A stretch of DNA of 64,000 nucleotides from Saccharomycopsis fibuligera x Saccharomycopsis cf. fibuligera (lineage: Eukaryota; Ascomycota; Saccharomycetes; Ascoideales; Saccharomycopsidaceae), in the NCBI GenBank assembly GCA_001936135.1, contig CP012816.1, forward strand, positions 747,501 to 811,500, in the 5' to 3' direction. Shown here one piece after another: positions 1 through 9,480 of this stretch (its first letter is position 1; each line of letters starts with the position of its first letter). Made by a program: the position numbers and the translations under genes. The notes beneath the pieces are model-generated. The model was not told where the DNA came from and ran no database searches. It saw only the letters and a list, made by a program, of their open reading frames with translations.

Positions 1-1553
1 GCTACTCAAAACTTAGCATTTTGCTACCGTTGGCGCTACCAGGGGCACCTTTTGGCTGCAATGAAATGAGGTATAGTAAAACAATTGCTTCTACCGGCGA
101 TACACTAACTGGAAATTGGCTAACGGTATCATGGACTCGCGAAACTCAATACAATAAAGCTCTAAACGCTAGCTCCCAGGACTACAAATATCCAGAATTA
201 AGGTTTCCCGTATTCGCTCTGGAATGTGGCTTGCAGTCTTCTTATGAAGGCGCGGCACTTGACTTGAAGAGACCGAATATTGTCAAACACATGTCATGGT
301 CTAAAGATGGTACCACCCTAATCACCATCAATGATGATTTTGCCGTTAGAATGTATGTAATTCCGGCAGACATAGCCGGTAACGCTTCTAAGAAAAACAA
401 CCAAACAAACCTGGAGGAACCGCAGTTAATGATCCCGTTGAATAGAATATTTAGACAGAACTCCATATTGTCACATTCGGTAAATCCTGGGTTTTGTCTC
501 TATGATGAGCGCTCTTATAGCTATGGCTTAAATAATATATTGATCGCCGAGCGGCAATTACCAATCAAGTTAGTATCATTGATACCAGAGGAAAATAACT
601 CCTTGGATCCAGTGCTTAGCAACTATCATTTCAAAGACAAGGAAAATGAAAAGTATTTTGATAGTTTCTCTTTAAATTTCATCAACAATGGGAATTTTCT
701 TGCTGGCAGTAAAGATCAGTTGGGAATTTTTAATTTAGACTACAGTGAGCCCGTTGCCCATTTTAAAATGCCAAACCTTATCCGAGAATTTGATTATAAT
801 GTGGAAGACAAGCAGTTAGCTAGCACGGGGAAAAAGGCTGGAATTCTCAGCACAATTACTAATTGCAAATCTGAACCAAATTGTTGTTACTTAGGGAGTT
901 ACCTTAACAAATTTTGCGTGATTGACCTAAACTCACAAAAGCTAACGGCGAACAAGTCTTTCGCACAGTACCGTGATGGTATTGGAAATGGGATCTACCA
1001 AATAATTGAGTCAGATAACAACAATTACGTCTATTTGATGACTCGGCGCGGCAATTCGATCCCAATTCTTGATAAGAGAATGAACTACAACGTTGTGGAC
1101 ATGTTGAATGAATGGCAATACAGCGAAAACCAAAGTATGGACGGGAAACCAGAACTCTCAAACCAGAAATGCTTCGGAGATTCGTTAGCCAACAATCAGG
1201 GCCTCATAGCTGGAAACCAGTTTAACCAAGTTAAATTGTGGCCGGATAGTGCTATTGGTATTGGTGGTAAACCTGAAATTCTTATGGAACCATCTTGTGA
1301 CGTTAGCAGCTACGGTACTGCCCTGCGAGCAATTGGAAACGTAAGAAACGCTAGGTGTACGAATGCCGCCACAACCACAACTATTGGATCAGTACAAATC
1401 AACCCTGTCTGGAGTGACATTCTAGCCTATTCTCAAGGCCATCGCGATGTTCAAACCACCTACGACGACAGCAGCGATGAAGAAGAAGAGATAGAAAAAG
1501 ACGTTTCTGCAGAGACATGCAACGGTGTGAAAATTGCTGCGTTCAGTGCATGA
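1..1553 (+). CDS. SWT21: SWT21/WRAP53-like WD40 protein, 5' end outside window
   Basis: The reading frame is open from the first full codon (base 3) to the TGA at 1551-1553, so the true start lies upstream and this is a C-terminal fragment of more than 510 residues. The WD-type order matches the WRAP53/TCAB1-Swt21 family: SWSKDGTTLITINDD followed by an RMY..P strand (about bases 295-370), NFLAGSKDQLGIFNLD (about 690-740), a CCYLGSYLNKFCVIDL blade (about 880-935), and a closing SVQINPVWSDILAYSQGHRD segment before an acidic tail. Family knowledge: Swt21 of S. cerevisiae associates with spliceosomal factors, and animal WRAP53 binds CAB-box RNAs. The next gene is UBP10, as in S. cerevisiae (YNL187W-YNL186W), which supports the name. 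Family assignment is by pattern and gene order, not by alignment. Confidence 0.75.
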   Translation, partial: YSKLSILLPLALPGAPFGCNEMRYSKTIASTGDTLTGNWLTVSWTRETQYNKALNASSQDYKYPELRFPVFALECGLQSSYEGAALDLKRPNIVKHMSWSKDGTTLITINDDFAVRMYVIPADIAGNASKKNNQTNLEEPQLMIPLNRIFRQNSILSHSVNPGFCLYDERSYSYGLNNILIAERQLPIKLVSLIPEENNSLDPVLSNYHFKDKENEKYFDSFSLNFINNGNFLAGSKDQLGIFNLDYSEPVAHFKMPNLIREFDYNVEDKQLASTGKKAGILSTITNCKSEPNCCYLGSYLNKFCVIDLNSQKLTANKSFAQYRDGIGNGIYQIIESDNNNYVYLMTRRGNSIPILDKRMNYNVVDMLNEWQYSENQSMDGKPELSNQKCFGDSLANNQGLIAGNQFNQVKLWPDSAIGIGGKPEILMEPSCDVSSYGTALRAIGNVRNARCTNAATTTTIGSVQINPVWSDILAYSQGHRDVQTTYDDSSDEEEEIEKDVSAETCNGVKIAAFSA

Positions 1554-2274
1554 GAGAGCGTCTTTGCGCGTGAAAGAAGGCAAAAAAAATTTTAGTTTTC
1601 TTAGTTTTTCTTGTTTTCCGCCACAAAATAAAAATAAAAAAAAATTTTTTTTTTTGATGGCAAAGCAAGAAAAAGGGAGCTCATTAAATCAAATTGAGGA
1701 GAACGTATCAAGAAGCTAAGGCAGTATTTAAGGTAAACCAGTTCAACATTAAGCAATTTCTTTGCAATCCAATTTTGAAGCAGTAGCCTTGAGACTTTTT
1801 CAATTTGGATCTTGAAACTTCAGAGAGTTTCCTTCTAGTTTTCTCCTTGCCTTTATCAGTGCAGTTTCTTTTTTTTTTTTTTTTTTTTTATTTTTTTTTT
1901 TTTTTTTGTTACTTTTTTTCTTTGGAGCGACAATTTTTTTTGTCTCAGGAGCAGCGTAAAATATTTTTTCCTGCATTGGAGAAAGAAAGAGAAAAAAAAA
2001 AATATTTTTGCCAGATCTATCTCAACTCAATCTATTGTACTGTTATCTACTCTATTCCTTCGTTTATATTGTTGACTTGAGAGTATATTACCCATAGCCA
2101 GTATATAAATCGTGTGTTAATTGTAACTCTCCATAATTTCCTCAGCCTGGAGGTTGCCAATACACATTAACTGCAACTCATACATCACACCCACTCATCT
2201 ACCATTTAATCTGGACTTTCTCTTCACCTTTTTTTCCCTTTATGTCTCATTTTTCTTGTTTGATTTTTTCCTAG
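1554..2274. promoter_or_regulatory. SWT21-UBP10 intergenic, UBP10 promoter
   Basis: This 721-bp stretch between two same-strand genes holds two near-continuous T runs (1869-1889 and 1891-1907), typical nucleosome-excluding yeast promoter DNA, and a TATA element TATATAAAT at 2102-2110, about 165 bp upstream of the UBP10 ATG. Short open frames here are low-complexity F/K-rich and are not credible genes. Confidence 0.6.
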
Positions 2275-3059
2275 ATGAGCGATTTACAAACAACTACAAA
2301 CAATTCCAAGATACTCATTGAAAAGATCTTATCGGACCCAGTTTCGTTTCGCCCCGCAAGACATGCTGAATCAGACAACTTGAAGCCGTCTTCATACGTC
2401 TTAATAACAAATTCAAGCAAGCAGAACTCCGCCGATCAGACTAAAAGTTCAAATAACAACATCAGTAATATCAAAAAGCAGCAAAACAAAACTTCTCCGA
2501 ACAGCATGCTATCATCTCCAAAGCCAAAATCAATGGCTGAGGCTGTTGCTGCCTATACCGGCAAAAAATACTTGACGAAGGCAGAGAAGAAGATGAAAAA
2601 GAAATTAGAGAAAAAAGAAAAGCTTCAACAGACGGCTGAATCTACCAGCCCATTGGTACAATCTAAATCAAAAAGTTTGGGTTCACTAAGCGCTATTGTT
2701 CAAAACAGCAATGACGGTGAAGATTTTGGAGAAGACATCAATGTTAATGATATTCATAACGATAAAATCGACGAGGATGTTGCTACAAAAGTAGTCGCTG
2801 ACAACCAACACAGCTCCGATGACGATAATGAACAAGGTTATACCCTGGCAGTTGATGAAGTTGTTAATGATGATGATGACAACGACGCTGACAATGTCAT
2901 AGATATTAGCAGCAGCGATGATAGAGAAGTGGCCAAGAAGACCAGAAGCCAGGTTCAATCAAAAGAATTGGAAAGGGCTTCTAGGGTTAAAAATGAAGCT
3001 ACTAAGTCCGGTATCGAAATATCTGAACAGCCAAAACTTACCAAATCTGGTAAGCACGG

Positions 3060-3101
<42 letters not shown>

Positions 3102-5010
3102 GGATGAAGATTATGAATTAGAAGATGAAGATGATGGAGATGATGAAGATTATGAAGAGGAAGAAGAAGATGAAGAGGATGAGGTGGAGGAGGATGGCGT
3201 ATTAGAAGATGATAAAGAGGAAGTCAAAGCTGAGAGCAAAATAATACTGCCTTCTGTTAAAGTAGACCCACGTAATACTTCTATAGACGAGTCTGAGGAT
3301 GAGAATGCCATCAAAAAAATTAATGACAAGATAGAGTTGAAGAAACTTGCAAACAACCATGACTTAAAGGGACTCAACCAAGAACTTATAACTGCAATTG
3401 ATAGACAGCAAGGTGAGCAAAAAAGTAATGATTTGGCACCTGAAGAGAATAGTAATGTGAGAAGCGTTTCTCCCAGCAGATCTCTGGCTGCCACTTCATC
3501 AGATGAGCAAGATAACGAGTTTTTATATGGCCAAAACTTGGATTTCAGTGATGATCATTTCTATCAGCTTGAAGAATACGTTAATGATAGAGGCTCTACT
3601 GATTCGAAAAGAATCTGGAAAAATTGGAGACACACGTTTGTCAATAGTCGACCAGTTGGATTATTGAACCATGGTGTTACATGTTATACGAACGCTGCTG
3701 TACAAGCAATGATTCACATTCCTGCAGTACAGCACTATTTGAAAGACGTTAACGATCACAAATATGATGATATCATTAACAGCAGATCAGTCACTGCTAT
3801 TTTGGCAAACATCACTTCTAGAATGTGGAAAACTATGGACGAACATAAGTCCAATGGTGGGGCTCGATACATTAATCCAAAGAAATTGATTAAAAGACTT
3901 GACGATATTAATTGCATGATGTCTGAATGGCAACAAGAAGACTCTCACGAGTACTTCATGTCTTTGCTTTCTAGATTGCAAGAAGATTCAACACCAAAGA
4001 AACAGAAGTTGAATACCAGTATTATTTATGATATCTTTGGTGGAGTGCTTAATCAGGCTGTGGTTTGTCAAAACTGTAATCATGTTTCAAAGACTAAACA
4101 AGAGTTTTATGACTTATCATTGTCCCTTGATCCTAAAAAGAAAAGGCAAATTGTTCCTAGCTCTATGAATACCAGCAGAATTAATAGCAAAGAAACATCA
4201 CCAGAGCTAATGAGCAATTCTCCAAAAATTGACAGTATTAGTGCTGATGTTGAGAATGGCAATGGCAGTGCTACTTCTGCTAATAGTAACAATAACAATA
4301 AAGATTCTCCTGCTCCTGTGGCGAAGAAGAAACCAAGATATTCTGTTATCAATGCTATCAATGATTTCTTTGAGCCGGAATTGATAAAATCTGATAGACA
4401 TGATCAATCTGCAGGCTATGCTTGTTCTAACTGCAAAAAAACTACTGATGCCTTGAAATTCTCTTCTATCGACAGAGCTCCAGAGACATTAGTCATTCAT
4501 ATCAAAAGATTCAGATTTAATGAAAATTCTAACAGCTCGTCTAAGCTTAAGAGTCCAGTTTCGTATCCTTTGATTTTGGATTTGACTGACTTCGAAAACG
4601 AGAATTTGTCAATGTACGAAAAGTTGAACCAAAAGGGCAAAGATCAAGGAAATTTTTTTTCTAGTTCTTCCGCAGGTGACAACAAGGATCCTATAAGATA
4701 CCAGTTAATTTCCGTTGTTGTTCACGAAGGCAGATCGATATCATCTGGTCATTATGTTGCGCACTGTCGCCAACCATCTGGTCAATGGAGCACGTATGAT
4801 GATGAGTATATCAATTCTATTTCCGAAGCCCAGGTGTTGAAAGAACCAAATGCCTATTACTTGGTATATACTAGATTGAAGTTCAAAGGTAATGCTTCTG
4901 CTATTGTGAACACCAATGATATGGGTGTTAAGAAAGGAAAAAGAGGTAATTCCTCAAATGGGAACGTTAGTAATGGCAGCGGTAACAATAAGAGACGCAG
5001 AAGACACTGA
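2275..5010 (+). CDS. UBP10: Ubiquitin carboxyl-terminal hydrolase Ubp10-like (USP family)
   Basis: A 911-aa USP-type deubiquitinase with a long disordered, very acidic N-terminal half (residues about 150-330, with a GAT-repeat Asp run at 3061-3100) and a C-terminal catalytic domain from about residue 460. The Cys box reads GVTCYTNAAVQA with catalytic C470. Zinc-type pairs CQNC and CSNCKK are seen in the middle, and the His box SSGHYVAHCR has H826 followed by YDDEYI. The C-terminus is basic (KRRRRH). In S. cerevisiae, Ubp10/Dot4 removes ubiquitin from histone H2B and PCNA and acts in silencing and the nucleolus; nuclear location is inferred here from the basic ends. Gene order with SWT21 is conserved. 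In-frame CTG codons are rare and sit in loose Ser-rich or acidic stretches, consistent with CUG-Ser decoding. ATG chosen at 2275; there is no in-frame upstream ATG of note. Confidence 0.92.
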
Positions 5011-5897
5011 GCTATATTGGTAAGCAAGATACTGCTTAGAATTTAGCATCTTACTTTATTTCTTAAGTCACCCTGTGTTTCAATATGATAGACTGATATT
5101 GCTGACCTGATTTCTTTGGTTATCTTTGATTGTTTTGATTTGTTTTGCTCTTTTTGATTATGCTTTAATGTTTGTTTAACGTACATTCCATCTTCATTGC
5201 TACTTTCTGTACTATTTCTGATTTCCATCTCCTTTTACCTACTCATCTATTTCCAAGTCCCATTTCCTGCATTTATTGTTATCTTTAATCTCTTGATTGT
5301 ACTTTCTTTATCTTTTTTTTTTTCTTACTTGATTTCACTTTTTCCTCTCCCATTGCATCTACCGTTTCGCCGGTTCCACCATTATTTCTTCGGCAAACTA
5401 GTGTTTTTTTTGTCATCAGTTTTGAGTTTTGCTTTTCTTTCTGATATGACCCCACTTGACTTGACTTGATTCGTTTCAATTCTGTACAGCATTTGACGTT
5501 CGCTGAGGCTATTTACACACAACGATTTGTGGCTTTCGAAGTTAATACAAATACTATCGCATATTTTTGATCTTTAATATAGTGCTTTGTAGCTTTTACA
5601 CTGACTTTGAATTGGAATATTCCAATGGAACAAAGCAACATATTTACAATGTGAACTCTGAGATTAACTTAACGAAATAATTTGAATTCTATAGTACACA
5701 AATGGGTTATAAATGAGATGAAACTTGTAATAATCACGCAAATGTTACCCAAACAATGGGGGAAACGAAACAGTAAATTATGGAAAATGCTTATGAAATA
5801 TAGAAAATCAAAGATAAAGATAAAAATTATACAAGTTCCTAATATAATATGCATGGGTATTTTTTGATGTTTCAAGATTCAAATAGAAAAAAGTGCC
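5011..5897. other. Convergent intergenic UBP10/NOP6
   Basis: Between the 3' ends of UBP10 and NOP6, AT-rich with T-rich stretches near 5306-5320. Probably holds both polyadenylation regions. I see no gene or structured element. Confidence 0.5.
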
Positions 5898-6761
5898 TCA
5901 TTTTTTCTTCATCATTGCTAATCTCGAAGGATGAATACCCCTAGTCGGCTGTTCACCATCAACACTAGAGCCAGCATTATGGCTAGAAGACGATGAACCA
6001 GCATTCTTTCTTTTCTTCCTTTGTTCTTCAAGAGACTTTGCCAATTTTTCTCTTCTTTCTTCATCTAACTTCAAATTCTTTTCTTTGATTTTTTCCAATC
6101 TTGCCTGGGAATTACCACCACCACCGGCGGTCAATTCAACGTTAATCTTACGGTTTTTGAAAATCGCATGGTGCTTAGTTAATGCAATATCCATTCTTGA
6201 GCGAAGTGATGATGCTCTTGGTTCTTTTCTTTGTTCTTTACCATCCACTTTTGAGCCATTGTCTTCTTCACCATCCTTTTTTGTAGCATTATTTTTACTG
6301 CTCTTAATGGTACTTTCATTGAATTCAACAAATGCAATGCCCTTGTCTTTTCTCATTCTTATTATGTCTGGCTTCGAATTCTTGAATAATTGGCGAAGTT
6401 CGTCTTCAGTAGTATTGTATGGCAAGTTACCAACAAACAATATAAATCTTGGAACACCGTTGGATGAGCCTTTGCCCTTTTTCCCTCTTCTGGTCTTGCG
6501 CTTCTTTTTTACCGGTTCTCCATCTGCATTCGTTATCACAGTTGCTCCATCTTGCTGGATTTTCTTTGGGTCATCATTCTGATCGAATATTTTGTCATTA
6601 CTTTGACCTGTTTCTGACAGTATGTCACGTACTCGTTTTTTGTCATTATTGGTGGTTTCCTGCTGGGTTTCAACATCTTCCAGCTGACCAGACTTCTTCT
6701 TACGAAACTCAAGAGCCTTTCTTTGTTTCTTTGTAAGTTTCTCTGTCGCTATTTCAGCCAT
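5898..6761 (-). CDS. NOP6: Nop6-like RRM ribosome-biogenesis factor
   Basis: 287 aa. A basic N-terminus and a KKKRKTRRGKKGKG stretch (residues 85-98) precede one RRM, with RNP2-like LFVGNL at 108-113 and RNP1-like KGIAFVEF at 140-147. The C-terminal signature NVELTAGGGGNSQARLEKIK, KLDEERREKL and a terminal GIHPSRLAMM closely match S. cerevisiae Nop6 (YDL213C), a nucleolar hydrophilin-like RNA-binding protein of the early 90S/40S pathway. It is longer than the 225-aa yeast protein because of low-complexity insertions around the RRM. The promoter carries a PAC box and an RRPE-like element, as expected for a ribosome-biogenesis gene. Divergent from the SNRNP27-type gene. Confidence 0.93.
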   Translation of the reverse strand: MAEIATEKLTKKQRKALEFRKKKSGQLEDVETQQETTNNDKKRVRDILSETGQSNDKIFDQNDDPKKIQQDGATVITNADGEPVKKKRKTRRGKKGKGSSNGVPRFILFVGNLPYNTTEDELRQLFKNSKPDIIRMRKDKGIAFVEFNESTIKSSKNNATKKDGEEDNGSKVDGKEQRKEPRASSLRSRMDIALTKHHAIFKNRKINVELTAGGGGNSQARLEKIKEKNLKLDEERREKLAKSLEEQRKKRKNAGSSSSSHNAGSSVDGEQPTRGIHPSRLAMMKKK

Positions 6762-6909
6762 TTTGTATTATTAGCAAATATACTTGTACGGAATAATTGT
6801 ATTGCTGTTTTCGTAAGGTATAAAGATTTGAAACTGGTAAACGATCTGTACTATTGAACTCAGTAAAAAGGGAAAAAAGTAAAAAAGAAAATTTTATTTT
6901 ATTTTAGTT

Positions 6910-6911
<2 letters not shown>

Positions 6912-6962
<51 letters not shown>
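6912..6962 (+). repeat. Poly(T) run of 51 nt
   Basis: An uninterrupted T homopolymer, the longest in the window, in the NOP6/SNRNP27-like divergent promoter. Such runs exclude nucleosomes; the exact length may be affected by sequencing error. Confidence 0.95.
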
Positions 6963-6969
6963 CAGCGAT

Positions 6970-6977
6970 GCGATGAG
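6970..6977 (+). promoter_or_regulatory. PAC box of NOP6
   Basis: GCGATGAG, the exact PAC core found in rRNA-processing gene promoters, lies about 210 bp upstream of the NOP6 ATG, overlapping a shorter GCGATG repeat. Confidence 0.65.
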
Positions 6978-7322
6978 GAGCCATCCGGGCAATCGCGACA
7001 GGCGCAGGAGTAGTGAAGTTCAAGATGATCGGGATCAGAAACGTTTAGTGCCGCAAAGCACCACAGAACATTACAACCGCAATCACAAACAAACCTTGAA
7101 GTCAGGCCATTGGCAAATTTGCTAACATACAAGCGAGCCAATAACATTCAGAGAAACGGAATACTGGATTGTATTTGTTTTCATCTTTACCGTTTTGATT
7201 TGTTTCACTTGACTTTCATTTTACATAATTCAGTTGTGGTGCATATTGCAAATTGTCGATAGAGACAATCTAGGCACTATAGATAGATACTCAGATAGAT
7301 TTAGGAAGCAAAATCTCACATA

Positions 7323-8375
7323 ATGAGCAGAAACGAGCGGATCTCTAGAAGAGACCAGTATGAACTACAACACAACATTTCGCCATCGTCCTCAGCAGCA
7401 GCAGCGACAACTAAACCGCGTCACTCTCCAGAAAATGACAGAAACGGCACCAGTAGCAATAACAAGAATGGCGGTAACCAGAACAATTGTAATAACGACT
7501 ATAGCAATGGCATCAATGGCACTAATGCCCACGGCAATGGCGAAGGTAGGAACAATAATGATAACGGCAGTATAAACGGTATTACCGCACGTTCTAATCA
7601 ACAAAATAATCAGCATCAAAACCAACATAGTCATTATCAACGGAGAATTAGTGATATTAATAATAACACTAAGGATAGAGATTCTGTCGCTTCCAAATAT
7701 CACGATGCTGGCGATAATCGCCGGATTAGAGAAAGAGATCCTTTACGAAGATCAACTGCTGCTACTGAAAATGGCGCTGGTAATGGCCATACTGATAAAG
7801 CTAATAGTAGAAGCAAAAAAGGACTTGTCATAGATAAAAATGAGGAAGAGCTACAAAGGATGGATAATCAAAGACGAAGAAATAGACGTAGAAGCAGTGG
7901 TGGATACGAGGATCAGAGAGGTAATGATAATGGTGGAGTGAGTAATAACAAAGAGAACACTCCCCGCAGCAAACAATTTCAAGAATCTAATGATTATCGC
8001 AAACGAAACAGTTTCAGCGGTCTCAATGACAATAGCCACGAACAGCAGAAGCCAATTAATGCGGATGATGATGATGATGATAATGATGTGATATTGCCAG
8101 ATAATGATAATTCGATTACCGATAGCCATGACATCAGTAATGAAGAAATTAAAATTGATAACGATGAGGACGATCAAACGGCAATGATGCAGCAACTTAT
8201 GGGATTTGGTGGGTTTGGCACCACCAAAGGTAAACATGTTGCAGGTACTGATGTTTATGCTGCTAGTAAACCAAAAGCTGGTTCTTTCAGACAGTATATG
8301 AATAGGCTGAAAGGATTCAACAGACCGTTATCGCCACCACCTTCTGAGCGAAAGAAAAGTTCTAGAGGAGCATAA
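7323..8375 (+). CDS. SNRNP27-type U4/U6.U5 tri-snRNP protein
   Basis: 350 aa. Residues 1-285 are disordered, rich in Asn, Arg, Ser and Asp. The last 64 residues carry the SNRNP27 domain: MMQQLMGFGGFGTTKGK (about 288-304), then VYAASKPKAGSFRQYMNR and GFNRPLSPP. The animal counterpart reads MMGFGGFDTTKGK and YRQYMNRKGGFNRPL, so this is a confident family call (human SNRNP27, a tri-snRNP protein with an RS-rich N-terminus that influences 5' splice-site choice). Here the RS region is replaced by N/R-rich sequence with scattered RRRS and RKR clusters. I do not recall an S. cerevisiae orthologue. Start is the ATG just after a short A-rich leader; it shares a promoter with NOP6. Confidence 0.88.
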   Translation: MSRNERISRRDQYELQHNISPSSSAAAATTKPRHSPENDRNGTSSNNKNGGNQNNCNNDYSNGINGTNAHGNGEGRNNNDNGSINGITARSNQQNNQHQNQHSHYQRRISDINNNTKDRDSVASKYHDAGDNRRIRERDPLRRSTAATENGAGNGHTDKANSRSKKGLVIDKNEEELQRMDNQRRRNRRRSSGGYEDQRGNDNGGVSNNKENTPRSKQFQESNDYRKRNSFSGLNDNSHEQQKPINADDDDDDNDVILPDNDNSITDSHDISNEEIKIDNDEDDQTAMMQQLMGFGGFGTTKGKHVAGTDVYAASKPKAGSFRQYMNRLKGFNRPLSPPPSERKKSSRGA

Positions 8376-9480
8376 TGGGCTGTTTGTCTGTTAAACAATG
8401 GAGCGTCAATTATAGAAGGCCGAAACGTATTATGGATGTTTATTTAGTGAGGGTTTTCTTTTTAATTATTCGAAGCTCGACAGCCTAACTGGTGCTACTA
8501 TGGGAAAGTGTGAAATGTGGTTTGGATCTTTCTTTTTGCCTAAAAAATGTTTATAAAAAAATTTTTTTTTGACGTATCCTGTTGTATGCTTATCTAGGTC
8601 CTACAGCAAGAACCAGCTAAAGATAATTCCTATTAACACAGAATTGTGGCAGGGAGTCTTTCATTAGTGGTGTTTTCCTTTTTTTTTTTTTTTTTTTTTT
8701 ATTGTTGTTTTTGTTGCACTAAATGACTTTGCAGTTTACTAACTATGGATAGAGCCCAGAAATGCAGTTTTATATTGCTTTCTTTCAATTATTTTCAGTT
8801 GTTGCCGTCGATTTTTTTTATCTTATTTGTTTTCTCTATACCTATCATAATCATTTTCATTTCCTTTTATATGCTTTTCCTTAATTTGTGAAACTATATA
8901 ATTGTATTTTTAAAATCTGATTTCTTTAAATTTTGTATTTTCTTTTAACTTTCGTATCATTGTTTTGCAATTCTTTTTTTTTCTTTGGTATTAAGGCTTT
9001 ATTTTGATTTTCTCCGCTTATTGGCTTATTGATTAGAATATAACTCTGTTGATTCACTATTATATTTTTTACTTAAATACTAAAAGCTTTAATGTCGCAC
9101 TACTACGATTGTGTGCGTCAACAGCTAACACTATATGCCTGTCACCGCACTGCTAAGGCTGTGTTCTGAAAATGTTAAAGAACTTGGATAACCAACACGG
9201 CCGTTGCGAACAAAAAGCGCAACAGGTTTCCCATGGTTAGACAGTACCCAAAAACAGTATCTTGCGGTGACGCAGTATTACATTGCACTGCAATTTGTAT
9301 AATATAGGCTACTTTGCTTTGCTTTTCGTCGCATCACATTTCTACGCACATCAACGTGTATGTGCTGAAAGGTACGTGTATTTATATGCTTAGGATGCGG
9401 AAAGTGAGTGGTATGCGTCGTTTTGGGAACTTTACCTTGGCCATTGGCAGAGCCGGTGTGGAAAATGCCAATAGCAATGC
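8376..9480. other. Convergent intergenic, SNRNP27-like / SMF3
   Basis: A 1.1 kb 3'-3' interval, T-rich up to about 9070 (T run about 8679-8700), then more mixed in composition toward the GC-rich SMF3 gene. Short open frames overlap the SMF3 3' end and are shadows. No feature recognised. Confidence 0.45.

Larger units (their letters stand above)
6762..7322. promoter_or_regulatory. Divergent NOP6 / SNRNP27-like promoter
   Basis: A 561-bp bidirectional promoter. It contains an RRPE-like GAAAATTTT at 6887-6895, a pure T run of 51 nt at 6912-6962, and directly beside it a perfect PAC core GCGATGAG at 6970-6977. PAC plus RRPE is the standard ribosome-biogenesis promoter pair in yeasts and fits NOP6. 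Confidence 0.7.

Noticed and set aside
2205-2275. TTTTTTCCTAG directly before the UBP10 ATG looks like a 3' splice site
   Set aside because: No TACTAAC branch point or convincing upstream coding exon was seen; the protein is complete from 2275.
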